Below, piece by piece: positions 63,596 through 64,000 of a stretch of 64,000 bases of DNA. The position numbers and the translations under genes are program-made. The stretch is from Ipomoea triloba (lineage: Eukaryota; Streptophyta; Magnoliopsida; Solanales; Convolvulaceae): contig NC_044918.1 in the NCBI RefSeq assembly GCF_003576645.1, positions 33,251,367 to 33,315,366 of the forward strand, read 5' to 3'. Numbering within the stretch: position 1 is the stretch's first letter; every line of letters begins with the position of its first letter. The notes beneath the pieces are model-generated. The model was not told where the DNA came from and did not search any database. It saw nothing but the letters and a program-made list of their open reading frames with translations.

Positions 63596-64000
63596 GAGCA
63601 ATGAAAAGCATATGTTTTTTTTTTCTTCTAATTTCTTGCATAAACAGCGCTTGCTCTCTTTTAATTTCTAAAATTTCTAGAAAATTATTTGTTTAGATCA
63701 CTAAGTATATATTTTGATTTTTGAGTGCTCAATTTATATACTATGATCTATTGTATCCTAAAAATTGACACTTCAACATTTTTAGTAACATCATAAAGAA
63801 GCGAATTGATATTAAAATAGCTAAGTACTACAAATTTTATATTATTTTTGTGAATTGATATTCAAGAAATTATTTTTTGTTAAAAAAAAAAAAAAAATTA
63901 CGCCGTTGCAAAGTATATGCAGTCCTAGTCAAGGCTGAATTTGAGAAATCTTATGTACAAATACTTTTTGAACTGGGTTAGTTCAAAGTTAGTCCAATTT
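63596..64000. other. AT-rich, unassigned
   Basis: Homopolymer A and T runs only. No gene or element recognised. Confidence 0.5.

Overview
The window is plant nuclear DNA, most likely from a dicot. It carries Ty3/gypsy chromoviruses of the Tekay/Del type, Sirevirus-like Ty1/copia elements, a Tat-lineage gypsy element with dual RNase H and an antisense extra ORF, L1-type LINEs, a hAT MITE and a tRNA-derived SINE. I found no host gene. Nearly everything down to about 62.3 kb is transposable element, much of it nested, so it looks like repeat-rich heterochromatin. The assembly is imperfect: eight single-n joins and one 61-base N run. Four of the n joins are flanked by exact repeats that look like unmerged contig overlaps.

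Layout. 1-2102: 3' half of a LINE (+). 2124-3688: Sirevirus-like LTR remnant (+). 3689-12076: Tekay-type gypsy 1 (+) with a 3.5 kb 5' LTR, gag-pol and a truncated 3' LTR. 12077-18547: gypsy 2 (-), whose gag-pol frame is open except for three TAG stops. 18548-39139: Sirevirus (-) with gag, pol and a third ORF, interrupted at 29045-35422 by a chimeric gypsy insertion. 39181-41335: gypsy LTR F (-). 41341-42224: Sirevirus gag scrap (+). 42225 to about 45650: gypsy LTR G (-), split by a LINE (43572-45303, 20-bp target duplication). 46328-47004: hAT MITE with an 8-bp target duplication, beside a 36-bp tandem repeat. 47320-48350: decayed Athila-like ORF1. 48600-51650: decayed copia (-). 52085-62346: Tat element (+) with a 10 x 62-bp array and an antisense ORF with its own TATA box and introns. 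62347-64000: AT-rich sequence with a SINE and a tiny retroposon.

The best candidate for something undescribed is a small gene inside the LTRs of the Tekay-type elements. Three divergent LTR families (6419, 18086 on the minus strand, 34465) plus a truncated copy (11800) encode a 145-163 residue acidic, Tyr/Trp-rich protein. Each ATG follows directly on a conserved splice acceptor with a CTAAC branch-point match. An intron of about 119 nt, an 18-23 nt microexon and, in the families where it can be seen, a strong upstream donor lie before it. Two families were compared over a 29-codon block: silent changes outnumber replacements 13 to 6. A hairpin is retained near the start of the ORF in all copies, with compensatory base changes.

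Two other strong signals are a 9-mer (TCGAGAGGT/ACCTCTCGA) scattered through the LTRs, UTR, pol and third ORF of the Sirevirus in different reading frames, and nonsense mutations that are nearly all TAG at former CAG or TGG codons, as expected from cytosine-methylation decay.
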